Source of the DNA: Angelobacter sp036502105 | GTDB lineage: Bacteria > Acidobacteriota > Terriglobia > Terriglobales > Acidobacteriaceae | Length of the DNA stretch: 11,041 nucleotides | Assembly (NCBI GenBank): GCA_036502105.1 | Contig: DASXZE010000388.1 | Span: forward strand, 1 to 11,041 | Direction: 5' to 3' | Program-made: the position numbers and the translations under genes | Part shown: positions 1-6,115 of the stretch, in pieces | Layout: every line of letters begins with the position of its first letter | Position numbering within the stretch: the stretch's first letter is position 1 | Notes under the pieces: model-generated | The model's input: the letters and a program-made list of their open reading frames with translations, nothing else | Told to the model about the DNA's origin: nothing | Database searches by the model: none

Positions 1-207
1 AATCGTACTGAAGTTTCCTGGGATGCCGAAAAATCAAAATGGCTGATTCGAATTGCCGTCGGTGAAGAAGTCATCCGCCGTTATTGTGATCTTCCCCAGA
101 CCGCCAGTGAAACTGAGCTTCGCGCAGCCGCGCAGAAAACGCTTAACGATGAAGGCTACGAACTGGATGACAGCCCCATTATCATTCAGCAATCGAAAGC
201 GGCCTGA
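1..207 (+). CDS. 3' end of a small conserved-looking hypothetical protein
   Basis: Frame 1 is open from the window edge to a TGA at 205-207 and gives 68 residues with no start inside the window, so the gene begins just upstream. The fragment is hydrophilic. It begins with a segment containing SWDAEKSKWLIRIAVGEE, continues with YCDLPQTASE and an Ala/Glu-rich helix (ELRAAAQKTL), and ends with a short acidic tail (EGYELDD) and a small hydrophobic strand (SPIIIQ). No cysteine cluster, membrane segment or known catalytic motif is visible. The alternation of likely strand and helix fits a small soluble globular protein, and the complete protein may be only a few residues longer. It converges on the ADOP gene with 27 bases between the two stops. 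I do not recognise the family and assign no function. Reality as a coding region is likely from its protein-like composition and clean end. Confidence 0.62.
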   Translation, partial: NRTEVSWDAEKSKWLIRIAVGEEVIRRYCDLPQTASETELRAAAQKTLNDEGYELDDSPIIIQQSKAA

Positions 208-234
208 TCTCAGCCGCGAAACTCATATAACATC

Positions 235-2919
235 TTACTCATTCCGCAGCGCCAGCATGGGGTCAACCCGTGTGGCGCGGCGCGCTGGAATGAAGCACGC
301 TGCCATGGCAACCACTGCCAGCAGTATGGGTATTGTTGTGTAAGTCATTGCGTCAGTCGGACTTATGCCGATCAGAAAATCCTGAATCAACTGGCTGATG
401 GCGAATGCCGGCAATAAGCCGATCACTAATCCGGCTATCACCACTAAAATGCCTTGCCGGCCGACGAGCGCAAGCACTTGCGACCGCTGTGCGCCCAGCG
501 CCATGCGAATACCAATTTCATGCGTCCGCTGACTGACCGAATACGACATGACGCCATACACTCCCACAACCGCCAAAACCAGGCCCAGTCCACCGAGTAC
601 GCCAGTGAGAGTCGCGCCCAGTCGGAATAGAAATAATCCGTTCACCCCATTGAGTGACTCCGTCATGGTTCCGGCATAGACAGGCATGGCCGGAGCAAGC
701 GAATCGATCAGCGTCAACAACTGGCGGACGATCTCTGCATTGGCGCTGCGGACCTGCAAGGTGACAGTAGGAAAATAATGTTGCGCGAGTGGGACAAAAT
801 ATGTTGGTTCCATGGGGCTATAAGGATCAACAAGCCGGATATTTCGCATCACGCCAATAATTTGGATCGGATGTTTGGGGTCGTCTGGCACTGAAAACTC
901 ATGTCCCAGCGGGTCCTGATGCGGCCAATATTTATCCGCCATGCTTTGATTGATCACCGCCACGCGAGGAGCAGCGGCAGCGTCGCGCTCTTCAAAATCG
1001 CGTCCACGCAACAGGCTAATGCGCATGGTCTGGAAATATCCTGGAGTTACGGTGTTGTAAAGCGCGCTGGGATGAGGCTGACCTTTTGCCGGCTGAATTC
1101 CTGGAACCAGAATTTCACCGCCGATGGATGTGTCTCCCATGGGTAGAATCGCCGCCAGACTTGCAGACTCCACTCCCGGCACGGCGCGAGCGCTTTCCAG
1201 CAGGCTCTTATAGAACGCTTCTCCCTTTGCCTGTGAGTAACCAATCTGGTTTGCATCCACGGTCAGATTGCTGACCTGATGTGGATCAAAACCGAGGTCG
1301 GCGTGCTGCGCACTTTGCAGGCTGCGGGTAAACAAGCCAGCGATAATCAGCAAGCCTAAAGAGCCTGCAACCTGAATCACCACCATGGCGTTCCGCAGCC
1401 TCTGGCGGCGGGAGGTTAACGAGCGGCCAGTGTCACGAAGCACATTGTTGATGTTTGCTTTCGCAGACTGCATGGCTGGAGCAAGACCTGCAACCAGGCT
1501 GGAGAGCAATGCCACTGAAAGTGCGCCTGTAAATACCAGCCAGTTGAAACGGAAATCAAAAGCGAGAGGAAAAGCGCTGGGAAAATGCACAGAATTTAGC
1601 AGGCGCGTGGCAAACAGGCCTGTAACAATACCCGCGCAGCATCCCAACAAGGAAAGCAAAAGGCTTTCCGTGAGCAACTGCCGGACCAACCTGCGCTGTC
1701 CCGCGCCTAAAGCAGCACGTACTGCCATTTCTGATCTGCGAGCCGTGGAGCGTACCAGCAGCAGATTGGCAACATTCACGCATGACAGAACCAGAATCAG
1801 AATGCCCAGAGAGAAAAACAGCACGGCCGTCCGAACCAGCGGGTTGACGCCATTAAAGGTGACCATTCCGGGCGGACGCAGAGGATTTGCGCGGATTCCA
1901 TTCGGTGTTTCATCTGGCCGGGGATACCGGGTGAGCACATGCTGGCTGACCGTGTTTAAGACTGCGCTCATCTGCTCCGCGGAGGCGCCAGGTTTCAAGC
2001 GGGCAAAAATATTGAGCGGGCGAGTGTCAGCTTTCTGGAGAAAATCATTGGGTGTTCCAGCATCAATCACCAGCATATTCAATGGCAGATAGGCTTGCAT
2101 GTGAACGGCCGGTGCCGGACCGACAAAACCTTTTGGACTGATTCCGATGATGGTGACAGCGTGACCGTTCATGGCCACGCTTTTCCCGATCATCTCCGGG
2201 TCTCCGTGAAAGCGCGATTGCCAGTAGTCCCAGGCGAGCACCACCACGGGATCGGCCCCAGGAGTAATGCTGTCCTGGGTCGTAAAAAATTGTCCTAATG
2301 CTGGCTGCAGGCCAAGAACAGAAAAGAAGTTTCCTGTTACGAAGTAAGTTTGCACAGGCAGTGTTTTGCCCTGGAACGTAAGTCCGTCTGGCCCGGTCTG
2401 GCCGGCTGAGGAGGCGCCAAAAGCCGCGGCCGCCATGCCGTCGAACTGCGGACCGCATTCCTCAGTAATTTGCCGGTATTCAGGAACCGAAAATTGAGAA
2501 TCATTTCGCACTGGGCCGGTGCGGGTAAAGGTAAGAAAAGTAAGCGCCTTCGGATCATGCACTGGAAGTTTCTGGAACACCAGCCAATCCACCATGCTGA
2601 AGATTGCCGTGTTTGCGCCAATTCCCAACGCCAGAGTCAATACGGCGGTAATTGTAAAGCCGGGACTCTTGCGCAGCATGCGTGCGCCATAGCGAATGTC
2701 CTGCCAGAGAGTTTCAATAAAGCCAAAGCTATTCATGCGATAAATTTCCTCGCGGACCAGGGTCGAGTTGCCAAGTTTGCGATGGGCCGCGCTGCGCGCT
2801 TCGTCAGCGGACATTCCCCTGACTATGTTCTCTGTGGTTTCAAGCTCAAGATAAGTTTGCAGTTCTGTGGCGCGTTCTTCATCCCAGCGGCGTCTACGGA
2901 AGAATTTACCTAAACCCAT
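235..2919 (-). CDS. ADOP-type orphan ABC permease (duplicated MacB/FtsX permease)
   Basis: This 894-residue inner-membrane protein belongs to the acidobacterial duplicated orphan permeases: two MacB/FtsX permease units in one chain, with no ATPase gene next to it. Residues 1-70 form the soluble permease-prefix region (RRRRWDEE..., AHRKLGN). The permease starts at WQDIRYGARMLRKSPGFT (72-89), followed by TM1 at about 89-110. A large periplasmic MacB core domain occupies about 110-360. The first FtsX domain has three TM segments near 364-391, 418-440 and 460-481, with SEMAVRAALGA just after the first. The second unit repeats this plan: TM near 512-531, a periplasmic domain, TM near 764-792, 822-843 and 859-880, and the matching signature HEIGIRMALGA. 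It ends with the family signature PARRATRVDPMLALRNE. The ATG start lies 3 bases after the padR stop, which implies co-transcription and probably coupled translation. The substrate is unknown; export or envelope stress roles are inferred only from MacB relatives. Confidence 0.96.
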   Translation of the reverse strand: MGLGKFFRRRRWDEERATELQTYLELETTENIVRGMSADEARSAAHRKLGNSTLVREEIYRMNSFGFIETLWQDIRYGARMLRKSPGFTITAVLTLALGIGANTAIFSMVDWLVFQKLPVHDPKALTFLTFTRTGPVRNDSQFSVPEYRQITEECGPQFDGMAAAAFGASSAGQTGPDGLTFQGKTLPVQTYFVTGNFFSVLGLQPALGQFFTTQDSITPGADPVVVLAWDYWQSRFHGDPEMIGKSVAMNGHAVTIIGISPKGFVGPAPAVHMQAYLPLNMLVIDAGTPNDFLQKADTRPLNIFARLKPGASAEQMSAVLNTVSQHVLTRYPRPDETPNGIRANPLRPPGMVTFNGVNPLVRTAVLFFSLGILILVLSCVNVANLLLVRSTARRSEMAVRAALGAGQRRLVRQLLTESLLLSLLGCCAGIVTGLFATRLLNSVHFPSAFPLAFDFRFNWLVFTGALSVALLSSLVAGLAPAMQSAKANINNVLRDTGRSLTSRRQRLRNAMVVIQVAGSLGLLIIAGLFTRSLQSAQHADLGFDPHQVSNLTVDANQIGYSQAKGEAFYKSLLESARAVPGVESASLAAILPMGDTSIGGEILVPGIQPAKGQPHPSALYNTVTPGYFQTMRISLLRGRDFEERDAAAAPRVAVINQSMADKYWPHQDPLGHEFSVPDDPKHPIQIIGVMRNIRLVDPYSPMEPTYFVPLAQHYFPTVTLQVRSANAEIVRQLLTLIDSLAPAMPVYAGTMTESLNGVNGLFLFRLGATLTGVLGGLGLVLAVVGVYGVMSYSVSQRTHEIGIRMALGAQRSQVLALVGRQGILVVIAGLVIGLLPAFAISQLIQDFLIGISPTDAMTYTTIPILLAVVAMAACFIPARRATRVDPMLALRNE

Positions 2920-2922
2920 AAG

Positions 2923-3276
2923 CTACTCGTTTGCCGGCCGCAACACCCTGTTAATGGCATGGACCAACTGTTCCCACCGGTTTGTTTGCACGGCAAGCTG
3001 TTTGCGTCCGGCGGGCGTCAGACGGTAATAGCGTGCCTTGCGATTGTTTTCTGATGTGCCCCAGAAAGAGGCGATCCACTTGCGGTCTTCCAGGCGATGC
3101 AACGCAGGATAGAGCGAGCCGTGCTCTACCTGCAGCACGTCATCGGAGCGGTTCTCAATGGCATGGGCAATGGTGTGTCCATGGGCCGGGCCCAGCAACA
3201 ATGTTTGCAGGACGAGGAGATCGAGCGTCCCTTGAAGAACTTCACCTTGCAGCGGTTGTGCGCCACGTTTCGGCAT
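2923..3276 (-). CDS. PadR-family transcriptional regulator (acidobacterial type)
   Basis: A 117-residue winged-helix DNA-binding protein. The family hallmark LQGTLDLLVLQTLLLGPAHGH lies near residues 14-34. It is followed by the recognition helix and wing, VEHGSLYPALHRLEDRKWI at about 50-68, and the second wing strand KARYYRLTPAGRKQL. The C-terminal helix is short, as in the compact PadR subfamily-1 proteins that form dimers. It is the first gene of a two-gene operon with the ADOP permease (3-base gap). In this phylum PadR genes of this type regularly sit next to ADOP genes, so it probably represses its own operon in response to an unknown ligand. The ATG at 3276 is the only suitable start before the conserved motif. 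It has no good Shine-Dalgarno sequence nearby (a GGAG lies about 20 bases away) and sits 11 bases after a -10-like box, so the leader would be very short. Confidence 0.94.
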   Translation of the reverse strand: MPKRGAQPLQGEVLQGTLDLLVLQTLLLGPAHGHTIAHAIENRSDDVLQVEHGSLYPALHRLEDRKWIASFWGTSENNRKARYYRLTPAGRKQLAVQTNRWEQLVHAINRVLRPANE

Positions 3277-3287
3277 AAGATTTCTAA

Positions 3288-3316
3288 AATGTACTCCAGA
3301 AGATGATCTAGTGCAA
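3288..3316 (-). promoter_or_regulatory. Probable sigma-70 promoter of padR-ADOP
   Basis: On the minus strand a -35-like TTGCAC (3311-3316) is separated by exactly 17 bases from a -10-like TACATT (3288-3293). Only 11 bases remain from the -10 to the padR ATG, so initiation would give a leader of about 4-6 bases. The hexamers and spacing are seen directly; promoter activity is inferred. Confidence 0.55.
3301..3309. promoter_or_regulatory. Candidate PadR operator half-palindrome in the promoter spacer
   Basis: The nonamer AGATGATCT is a dyad (AGAT-N-ATCT). It lies inside the spacer of the padR promoter, and an identical copy occurs at 3388-3396 upstream of it. A dyad between -35 and -10 next to a repressor gene is a typical autoregulation layout. 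Assignment to PadR is inference. Confidence 0.35.
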
Positions 3317-3411
3317 GAGTAGATTTAATTTTGTGGGTATTCATTCCAGGTTGATTATTATGAGCGATAGTAGGATTAAGCCACCCTAGATGATCTGTAA
3401 ATCGGAGCGGA

Positions 3412-4032
3412 TTACGAGATGGGAAGCCCCGGTGAGTCGCGCTTTTGCAGCAGGCTGGGCGGCAGGACAAAGAAGACAGCCATGGCGCAGCTCAGGCCCA
3501 GGCTGATGCGAACATCTACCCACACCAGGCCGAGACAGACCACATACATGAGCGGGCCAGCGGCATATTGGCGGCTGATGCTGGCCGCTGCGGCTGCGCT
3601 TAGGCTGCGATCGAGCAAATGGTGCGACACGGCATAACGCCAGAGCAGGTTGAAGAAGATCCCGATCACAATGTAAACGCAGTTGTAAAGAATGGCCGCG
3701 GTTCTCTGTCCGGGACCGCCAAAATTGTCTGCAAGCACTTGCGTGGGAAATGGAACCACGCTCACGCCGAGCAACAAGAGCAGGTTCAGCGCCAGAAGAA
3801 CGTCATTTGATTTTTTGATGTGCGTGAACATGCGGTGGTGGTTCATCCACATGATGCCGACATAAGCAAAGCTCAGAAGAAATGCCATGTACGAAGGCCA
3901 TTGGTGGAGCAGGCTTGCGGCGAGAGACTCCTGCGCGGAGTGCGGCACTTTGATCTCAAGAATCAGCAGCGTAATGGCGATGGCAAACACGCCGTCAGAA
4001 AATGCTTCAATGCGTGCTGTTTCAGTCTGCAT
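3412..4032 (-). CDS. TMEM175-family (DUF1211) potassium-channel-like membrane protein
   Basis: A 206-residue inner-membrane protein with the diagnostic TMEM175 signature in the first helix: R7, then FSDGVFAIAITLL at 11-23. In this family the FSD motif lies on TM1 and helps shape the pore. Bacterial members carry a single six-helix repeat and assemble as tetramers conducting K+, and the length here matches that form. Further hydrophobic segments are visible near 45-65, 78-98, 110-132, 158-175 and 178-195. A HHRMF stretch follows TM2. The ATG is 6 bases downstream of the mtnA stop with no separate promoter space, so it is very probably co-transcribed with mtnA. An overlapping ATG at the mtnA stop is out of frame and terminates after a few codons. 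Ion selectivity cannot be read from the sequence; the physiological link to MtnA is unknown. Confidence 0.93.
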   Translation of the reverse strand: MQTETARIEAFSDGVFAIAITLLILEIKVPHSAQESLAASLLHQWPSYMAFLLSFAYVGIMWMNHHRMFTHIKKSNDVLLALNLLLLLGVSVVPFPTQVLADNFGGPGQRTAAILYNCVYIVIGIFFNLLWRYAVSHHLLDRSLSAAAAASISRQYAAGPLMYVVCLGLVWVDVRISLGLSCAMAVFFVLPPSLLQKRDSPGLPIS

Positions 4033-4038
4033 ACGCCA

Positions 4039-5103
4039 TTAGCGTTTTGCTCCAACCAGCGTGGGGACAGTTTGCGAAAGTTCTTTCAGCGTATTCACGT
4101 AAGTTGGCTTGGCGATGCCGCGTTCTGTGATGATGGCCGTGACGTATTTATGCGGAGTCACGTCAAAGGCTGGATTCTCCACCAGCACTCCATTCGGAGC
4201 GATTTGCTTGCCGGCATGGTGCGTTACTTCGCGCGGTGAGCGCTGCTCAATAGGAATGCCTTCACCGCTCTCCATATTCATGTCCACGGTTGACCAGGGT
4301 GCCGCGACGTAAAAGGGAATCGCGTGCTCTTTGGCCAGAACAGCCACACTATATGTGCCGATTTTGTTGGCGACGTCACCGTTGGCGGCAATGCGGTCTG
4401 CGCCTACGATCACGGCCTGAATTTTGCCCTGGCGCATCATGGAGCCGGCCATGTTGTCGGCGATGAGCGTAGTTTTGATGCCATCTTTAATCAGCTCCCA
4501 GGCGGTGAGCCGCGAGCCTTGCAGGAAAGGGCGCGTCTCGTCGGCAAAAACGTGGATCTGCTTGCCCATCTGAATGGCAGAGCGAATCACACCGAGCGCG
4601 GTACCGTAACCGCAGGTGGCGAGCGCTCCGGCGTTGCAGTGTGTAAGGACGCCGCCAGAGCTGGGCATGAGCACAGCGCCGTGCTGCCCCATGAGTTCGT
4701 TGGCGGCAATATCTTCCACCAGCATTTGCTGCGCTTCTTCGACAAGAGTGATTTTGATCTGGTGCAGGCCTTGCGGCGCGACGAACTCAAACTTCTGCTG
4801 CATGCGGCGAATGGCCCAGAAAAGATTCACGGCCGTGGGGCGCGTTTCTCCCATGGTCCGGCAGATTTGGCCGAACTCATTGCGCAACGTTGCCACGTCT
4901 GGCGCGGTGGATTGTTTTACGCCCAGTGCAATGCCCATGGCTGCTGCCACGCCAATGGCGGGAGCGCCGCGCACAATCATATCCCGGATGGCCGTGGCCA
5001 CTTCCTGATACGTGGCGCAGGTTACGTAAACTTCTTCTGTGGGCAGCAGCGTCTGGTCAATAAAGCGGACGCCATGGCTGGTCCATTCAAGTGTTTTGAT
5101 CAT
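4039..5103 (-). CDS. mtnA: S-methyl-5-thioribose-1-phosphate isomerase (MtnA)
   Basis: This cytosolic enzyme converts 5-methylthioribose-1-phosphate into 5-methylthioribulose-1-phosphate in the methionine salvage pathway. The 354-residue length is normal for the family. RGAPAIGVAAAMG lies at about 45-57. The catalytic cysteine is C156 in THCNAGALAT, and the catalytic aspartate is D236 in VGADRIAANGD, followed by NKIGTYSVAVLA. The combination of catalytic Cys and Asp with the N-terminal RGAPAIG motif separates MtnA from the related eIF2B regulatory subunits. No other salvage genes (mtnB, C, D, K, P) are present in the window. It is followed after 6 bases by the TMEM175 gene. The ATG at 5103 has no Shine-Dalgarno sequence, but a TACAAT box ends 8 bases upstream of it, so the message may be leaderless. 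Confidence 0.96.
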   Translation of the reverse strand: MIKTLEWTSHGVRFIDQTLLPTEEVYVTCATYQEVATAIRDMIVRGAPAIGVAAAMGIALGVKQSTAPDVATLRNEFGQICRTMGETRPTAVNLFWAIRRMQQKFEFVAPQGLHQIKITLVEEAQQMLVEDIAANELMGQHGAVLMPSSGGVLTHCNAGALATCGYGTALGVIRSAIQMGKQIHVFADETRPFLQGSRLTAWELIKDGIKTTLIADNMAGSMMRQGKIQAVIVGADRIAANGDVANKIGTYSVAVLAKEHAIPFYVAAPWSTVDMNMESGEGIPIEQRSPREVTHHAGKQIAPNGVLVENPAFDVTPHKYVTAIITERGIAKPTYVNTLKELSQTVPTLVGAKR

Positions 5104-5110
5104 TGGTTAG

Positions 5111-5116
5111 ATTGTA
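5111..5116 (-). promoter_or_regulatory. Candidate -10 box of mtnA (leaderless start)
   Basis: The minus strand reads TACAAT (5 of 6 consensus bases), then 7 bases, then the mtnA ATG. Initiation at the usual distance from a -10 box would place the transcript start at or next to the A of the ATG. No convincing -35 box lies 16-18 bases upstream, so the promoter call is tentative. Confidence 0.4.
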
Positions 5117-5162
5117 ATGGGTGAAGCGGATTCGATGCCATTGCGAACGCGCAGGGCAAATT

Positions 5163-5178
5163 CCCCGTGAGCACGGGG
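5163..5178 (-). terminator. Possible hairpin terminator after the zinc-ribbon gene
   Basis: CCCCGTG (5163-5169) and CACGGGG (5172-5178) form a GC-rich stem (six pairs if the loop is four bases) 20 bases beyond the stop of the small zinc-ribbon gene. On the minus strand it is followed by GAATTTG, a poor U-tract. It could end the merR-zinc-ribbon unit before mtnA. Confidence 0.33.
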
Positions 5179-5197
5179 CAAGAGCGGTGAGGGACAG

Positions 5198-5461
5198 CTA
5201 GTTGGGCCGCCGCTCTACTACTTGTTCATCGATAATCACAAATTGCGCCGGGCAGATGCTTGAGCCGCAGATTACCGGAACCACGCCGCGCATCTGCCGC
5301 CGGGTAATCAGCCCGAGCGTGCCACACTGCGGGCAGGAAAGAACGGCCCAGTAGGGATCTTCCAGGTCGCCGACCTTGCCGGCGTTTTCCAGGACGAAGA
5401 TGCTGCCGGGTTCCATCTGCTCAGGAAGCCATTCCGTGATGATGCTTAATTCCGCCACCAT
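5198..5461 (-). CDS. Small four-cysteine (zinc-ribbon-like) protein, unknown function
   Basis: An 87-residue soluble protein starting MVAELSIITEWLPEQ. The ATG at 5461 is preferred over the TTG at 5476 because a near-perfect ribosome binding site GGAGGT (5466-5471) lies 4 bases before it and would otherwise be inside the gene. The middle has an acidic strand-rich region (PGSIFVLENAGKVGDLEDPYW). Two paired-cysteine knuckles follow: CPQCG (C-x2-C) and, about 20 residues later, CGSSIC (C-x4-C). This C2/C2 layout suggests a structural zinc site of the zinc-ribbon class. The acidic C-terminal tail ends in VVERRPN. It lies 59 bases downstream of a MerR-type regulator on the same strand and may be co-transcribed with it. 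I do not recognise a named family; it could bind nucleic acid or act as a protein-interaction module. Confidence 0.75.
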   Translation of the reverse strand: MVAELSIITEWLPEQMEPGSIFVLENAGKVGDLEDPYWAVLSCPQCGTLGLITRRQMRGVVPVICGSSICPAQFVIIDEQVVERRPN

Positions 5462-5465
5462 AGTT

Positions 5466-5471
5466 ACCTCC
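5466..5471 (-). promoter_or_regulatory. Shine-Dalgarno site that fixes the start of the zinc-ribbon gene
   Basis: GGAGGT on the minus strand, 4 bases before the ATG at 5461. It is one of the two strong ribosome binding sites in the window and argues against the upstream in-frame TTG. Confidence 0.75.
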
Positions 5472-5520
5472 GCCAATATGCTTCTCCTTGAACTTTCATC
5501 GTGCGTTTACGTCTTGCGGT

Positions 5521-5988
5521 TTACGAAGCCCGCTTTTTACTTGCGGTACTCCCGGCTTGCTTTTGTGCCGGACGCCGGTTGAATATCTCTGACCGGACTT
5601 CTTTTACCGTGTCACTCAGGCAGATGCCCAGCAGCGGCTGGCGCGAATTCTTGAGTATGTCAATGATCTGGCGCTCAGAGTTTTCCAGGTAAATCCGTTT
5701 CCCGTCGGTCAATAAGTGGTATTCCGAGCCATTGCTAACCGCCTGGGCCAGCCTGCCGCCAAATTCTTTTTGCAGGAATTTCATGATGCTGCGGACCCGC
5801 TGCAACGGGAAGCCTTTGCGGCGGAGAGCGCAGATGACCGCGATCTCGGTGAGGTCGTCAAAGGAATACATGCGGCAGCGGCCTTCGCGGTGAGGCTGCA
5901 CGATGCCGCGCTCGTCCCACCACTGGAGCTGGCGGGGCGTGATGCCTGTGAGCTTGACTACCTGCGCCGATGTGAAGCGATCGTCCAT
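5521..5988 (-). CDS. MerR-family transcriptional regulator
   Basis: A 155-residue regulator from the ATG at 5988. The N-terminal MerR helix-turn-helix and wing reads FTSAQVVKLTGITPRQLQWW near residues 5-24, then DERGIVQPHREGRCRMYSFDDL, then a second helical pair (EIAVICALRRKGFPLQRVRSI). It continues into a dimerisation helix and a roughly 60-residue C-terminal part containing YHLLTDGKRIYLEN and a basic tail (RRPAQKQAGSTASKKRAS). The cysteine ligands of the metal-sensing MerR proteins are absent, so the effector is unknown. The frame stays open further upstream (ATG at the MFKTF residues, and a TTG at 6078). The TTG would overlap the -35 box, and the domain normally begins where 5988 starts, so I use 5988. 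No Shine-Dalgarno sequence is visible there, so the MFKTF start remains possible. It precedes the small zinc-ribbon gene and has a strong palindrome between promoter and start, suggesting self-regulation. Confidence 0.88.
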   Translation of the reverse strand: MDDRFTSAQVVKLTGITPRQLQWWDERGIVQPHREGRCRMYSFDDLTEIAVICALRRKGFPLQRVRSIMKFLQKEFGGRLAQAVSNGSEYHLLTDGKRIYLENSERQIIDILKNSRQPLLGICLSDTVKEVRSEIFNRRPAQKQAGSTASKKRAS

Positions 5989-6011
5989 AATTCTAAAGAC
6001 ATGACTGCCAG

Positions 6012-6030
6012 GAAATGTTTTAAACATTTC
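6012..6030. promoter_or_regulatory. Perfect 19-base palindrome, candidate MerR operator
   Basis: GAAATGTTT (6012-6020), a central T, then AAACATTTC (6022-6030) form a perfect inverted repeat. A further AAATGTTT half-site lies at 6038-6045, which also pairs with the near arm across 8 bases. The site lies between the merR promoter and its start. Its position argues for control of merR itself. Confidence 0.6.
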
Positions 6031-6050
6031 TACACGCAAATGTTTGGAAT

Positions 6051-6078
6051 ATTGTAAGAGTGTTATCCAGAAAGTCAA
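6051..6078 (-). promoter_or_regulatory. Probable sigma-70 promoter of merR
   Basis: The minus strand carries TTGACT (6073-6078) and TACAAT (6051-6056), each matching 5 of 6 consensus bases, with a 16-base spacer. This is the best promoter match in the window. Transcripts would begin near 6043-6045 and run through the palindrome before the start codon. Confidence 0.65.
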
Positions 6079-6099
6079 CAGGAATCAGCGTAAGAAATT

Positions 6100-6115
6100 A
6101 GAGTCGCTGGACTCT
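6100..6115 (-). terminator. Probable hairpin terminator of the ThiS-DUF3667 gene
   Basis: On the minus strand, AGAGTC, a CAGC loop and GACTCT form a six-pair stem starting immediately after the stop codon of the fusion gene. It is followed by AATTTCTT. The U-tract is imperfect, but the position between that gene and the merR promoter fits a terminator. Confidence 0.45.

Noticed and set aside
1385..2092. Plus-strand open frame of 235 codons opposite the ADOP gene
   Set aside because: Antisense to conserved permease sequence, Arg/Ser rich, without a recognisable domain or ribosome binding site.
4324..5124. Long plus-strand open frame (266 codons) opposite mtnA
   Set aside because: It lies entirely antisense to a clear, motif-complete enzyme gene. 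Its composition (His, Gly and Ala rich) is typical of the complement of a GC-biased gene.
5462..5476. TTG at 5476 as start of the zinc-ribbon gene
   Set aside because: It would place the strong GGAGGT ribosome binding site inside the coding region; the ATG at 5461 is correctly spaced after it.
5989..6078. TTG at 6078 as start of the MerR gene
   Set aside because: It overlaps the -35 box of a good promoter and would make the operator palindrome coding. MerR domains begin at the MDDRFT position.
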